Source: Pseudoalteromonas arctica A 37-1-2 (GTDB taxonomy: Bacteria; Pseudomonadota; Gammaproteobacteria; Enterobacterales; Alteromonadaceae). From it: 64,000 nt of DNA. Position 1 is the first letter of the stretch; each line of letters begins with the position of its first letter. Location of the stretch: the NCBI RefSeq assembly GCF_000238395.3, contig NZ_CP011026.1:719877-783876 (forward strand). The letters are read 5' to 3'. Below, in pieces: positions 62,104 through 64,000 of the stretch. The notes beneath the pieces are model-generated. The model saw only the letters and a list, made by a program, of their open reading frames with translations, was not told where the DNA came from and ran no database searches. Position numbers and translations under genes: made by a program.

Positions 62104-62113
62104 TCATTATGTT

Positions 62114-62140
62114 AAAAAGGCCACATAGTGTGGCCTTTTT
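62114..62140. terminator. bidirectional terminator between tus and rep
   Basis: AAAAAGGCCACA-TAG-TGTGGCCTTTTT, perfect 12-bp stem. Confidence 0.85.
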
Positions 62141-62172
62141 AGTTATCCGTACAGTATTTAAAATAACGGTTA

Positions 62173-63387
62173 TTATTTTTCTACTATTTCTTCAATTTTA
62201 TCTTCATCAATCAGTACGGCATTTTCAACAATGCGTTTACCGCCTTGGATTTCAATGCGTTTATTGTGTTTGTTCAATGTAAGTATTTCATCGCAAAACT
62301 GATCAGACGGGTGCATTTCGTATGTGTAATCGATAATGTTACCGGTTTTGTCATCTTTAACATTTGTAATGCTGTATTCTGATATTGCACCTTTTTCAAT
62401 CAAATCTTTCATTGTGGTGGTCATATCACGACGAAGTGCTTTTAATTTATTTTCGGTAATATCATCAGTTGAATAAATAGATCCGTATTTTTCCATAATT
62501 GAAAGTAATCTAAAATGGTACGTTTTACCTGGTGCTGCATAACGCCAAAGGTGATACAAACGAAGCATCATCCAACGCGATAATCCACGTTTTAATTCTT
62601 GAGCGCTATTAAAGTAATACCCTTTGTATTCAAGGTTATCAATCATGTTATGAACAAATGCATTTAAACAGGCAACACATTTTACATTGCCACCCTGACC
62701 TTTTTTGCCACTAAAATGCAGTGACGATAAAAAGTTCATGTTTGACTCGTAAAACGAATCATCTATATCAGAATTTTTAGTATCTGTTGCCGAATATTTA
62801 AATGAAAGTTTAGAACCTTGCAATGCTTCAAGTGACTCTTTTATTGCAGGATATGGCATTGACTGCCCTACCGCTTTGAGTTCTTGTGCTAATTCGTTCA
62901 TAGAAAAAACAACCGCGTATTGAATACCGGATTTAAAATTAATTTTAACTATTTTGCCTTTAGAAGCTAAACGAATAAGTGCTCGCTCTACTTTTTCTTC
63001 TCTATCTGATGGCCAAACAAGGTATTCAACATCTTCGCCATCTTTGCGTGTACTTACAACAGCTGGCGTTATTTTTATTTCGCCATCGTACAGAATACCA
63101 TCTACTTTTTCAGATATTTTACGCGTAATAATTGTTTTTTTAGGCGCTTCTTCAAGTGGCAATTTTTTATAGCCCGAGCGAACAAAGCGTCCCCACAAAT
63201 CATAGTGATTAAACGTGTTTGAATATGCACGTAATCCATGTGCTGCATTTTCAATAGAAATTCGCACGTCTTTGTTGTCTGTAAATAGTGCTAAACTTTC
63301 GTTATCTATTGCACTTTCCACCCCGTGGATTTGGCCCCTAAGTGTATCGGGCAAGTTATCTACCGAGATGTTGACCTTTCGGCTCAT
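62173..63387 (-). CDS. plasmid/chromid-type replication initiator protein
   Basis: A 404-residue DNA-binding initiator (frame extends to 63441). The fold looks like two winged-helix domains: one around residues 110-180 (ERALIRLASKGKIVKINF), one around 270-370 (KRGLSRWMMLRLYHLWRYAAPG, then LRRDMTTTMKDLIEKGAI). Such arrangements are typical of iteron-binding Rep proteins, though the precise family cannot be named by eye. ATG 63387 (MSRKVNISV) is preferred; 63402 and 63441 are alternatives. A -10-like TATACT overlaps the first iteron upstream, so autorepression is likely. Located right next to the iteron array and DnaA boxes. Confidence 0.82.
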   Translation of the reverse strand: MSRKVNISVDNLPDTLRGQIHGVESAIDNESLALFTDNKDVRISIENAAHGLRAYSNTFNHYDLWGRFVRSGYKKLPLEEAPKKTIITRKISEKVDGILYDGEIKITPAVVSTRKDGEDVEYLVWPSDREEKVERALIRLASKGKIVKINFKSGIQYAVVFSMNELAQELKAVGQSMPYPAIKESLEALQGSKLSFKYSATDTKNSDIDDSFYESNMNFLSSLHFSGKKGQGGNVKCVACLNAFVHNMIDNLEYKGYYFNSAQELKRGLSRWMMLRLYHLWRYAAPGKTYHFRLLSIMEKYGSIYSTDDITENKLKALRRDMTTTMKDLIEKGAISEYSITNVKDDKTGNIIDYTYEMHPSDQFCDEILTLNKHNKRIEIQGGKRIVENAVLIDEDKIEEIVEK

Positions 63388-63662
63388 TGTTCTTATTTCC
63401 ATTTTTATTGCGACAGCTAATAACAACACATTAAGCAACAAAAGTTAAATGTTTAAGTTAGTATAAAAGTGATCTGACTTTAAATAAAACGTTTGGATCA
63501 CTATTATACTAAGTGATGTACATTACTTACGATTTCAGATCATATTTATACTAACTGGACTATCACAAATCTAATTTTTACTAACTCAGCTGTTATTTTG
63601 TCCATTACAATGGCTTAATTTTAAAATTAAGCACGACAAATACACCAAAAAATATATTCCCC

Positions 63663-63671
63663 TGTGGATAA
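63663..63671 (-). promoter_or_regulatory. DnaA box, perfect
   Basis: Reads TTATCCACA on the minus strand, the strongest DnaA box sequence. Confidence 0.75.
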
Positions 63672-63683
63672 AGCCTTACCGAG

Positions 63684-63730
63684 TTAGAATAGATCTGATC
63701 TGTACCAAGTACAGATCAGATCTATACTAA
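63684..63730. repeat. paired inverted iterons, 47 bp
   Basis: Two iterons (63684-63702 and 63712-63730) face each other and form an inverted repeat with 15 perfect pairs next to a CAA spacer (63691-63705 with 63709-63723). The outer part pairs except one position. Two GATC lie on each arm. Confidence 0.8.
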
Positions 63731-63833
63731 TTAAAAGCGTATTTTTATGTTGCGACTAGTGCATAACTTTATAATTTACTTAGTAAAAAACTGATCTGCA
63801 GGGCTCTTTTTGTTCATAACTTCATGCGTAACC

Positions 63834-63842
63834 TGTGCATAA
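63834..63842 (-). promoter_or_regulatory. DnaA box
   Basis: Reads TTATGCACA on the minus strand, fits TTATNCACA. Weaker matches with one mismatch occur at 63758 (AGTGCATAA) and 63811 (TGTTCATAA). Confidence 0.65.
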
Positions 63843-64000
63843 CTCTATATTTAAAATTGACCTTAGTAAAAAGCTGATCCGCAGGTAGATAAAGATCTGA
63901 TCTTAACCAAGTATAAACCTGATCTGCTTTTTTAAACATTATTCATATAAATCATAATGTTATGTGATGATTTTACACCCTTAACCTTTATTACCTTATA

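Larger units (their letters stand above)
63458..63926. repeat. iteron array, 19-bp, both orientations
   Basis: Consensus TTAGTATAAAAGTGATCTG. Copies: 63458 (+), 63495 (-), 63536 (-), 63566 (-, degenerate), 63684 (+), 63712 (-), 63780 (+), 63863 (+), 63908 (+), and a weaker one near 63886 (+). All but the degenerate copy contain GATC near the 3' end. Confidence 0.8.
63388..64000. other. putative replication origin of the chromid
   Basis: The region upstream of rep carries about ten 19-bp iterons (63458-63926), twelve GATC sites, two perfect DnaA boxes (63663 and 63834) and near-matches, followed by an A/T-rich tract at 63930-64000 that could unwind. Together these are the usual parts of an iteron-type origin with Dam-sensitive control. 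The right end may continue beyond the window. Confidence 0.75.

Overview
The window looks like part of the secondary chromosome (chromid) of a marine Pseudoalteromonas or a close relative. The pointers are the AT-rich coding style, many TonB/MCP/GGDEF genes typical of marine Alteromonadales, conserved pairs such as ycgL next to a lytic transglycosylase, and a plasmid-type replication module at the right edge instead of dnaA. The genus is inferred from gene content; no rRNA or tRNA was found to confirm it.

Layout. 0.2-10.4 kb: ycgL, lytic transglycosylase, GbsR/adhP divergent pair, Fur-boxed siderophore receptor, prolidase-like amidohydrolase and DUF885 peptidase, ycgN with an RNA methylase. 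10.5-16.6 kb: periplasmic binding protein, FucP/GluP-type sugar transporter flanked by two identical palindromes, chemoreceptor, diguanylate cyclase, DsbA-like protein. 16.8-29.1 kb: a TonB2-type energising operon (DUF3450, two ExbB-like proteins, ExbD, TonB, TPR protein), then a lipoprotein made of three tandem ~430-residue units and its TonB-dependent receptor; both transcription units are preceded by PhoB-box-like 11-bp repeats. 29.3-38.9 kb: asd, two c-di-GMP proteins, DUF748 protein, a bacterial voltage-gated channel and small genes, interspersed with MITE-like repeats. 38.9-43.3 kb: SOS-controlled umuDC, a MarR regulator and a siderophore-interacting protein, a luciferase-like monooxygenase. 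43.5-51.5 kb: two patatin-like lipases, AGCS symporter, DUF4145 protein, YSC84 lipoprotein, a tyrosine recombinase coupled to a cation/proton antiporter. 51.7-60.2 kb: ydiJ, a small membrane-protein gene split by a MITE, ppsA/ppsR divergent pair, class II DAHP synthase.

60.2-64.0 kb is the most interesting part. A Tus (replication terminus protein) homologue lies convergent to a plasmid-type replication initiator. To the right is an origin-like region with about ten 19-bp iterons, twelve GATC sites and DnaA boxes. To the left of and at the tus start are three copies of a motif like the E. coli Ter core. If E. coli polarity applies, their orientation makes a fork trap beside the origin, which would give nearly unidirectional replication of the replicon.

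Two families of small inverted-repeat elements (TACCAAT ends; AGGGCGTG ends) are scattered through 30-55 kb. Only start sites that a ribosome-binding site or family conservation supports were moved from the longest frame.
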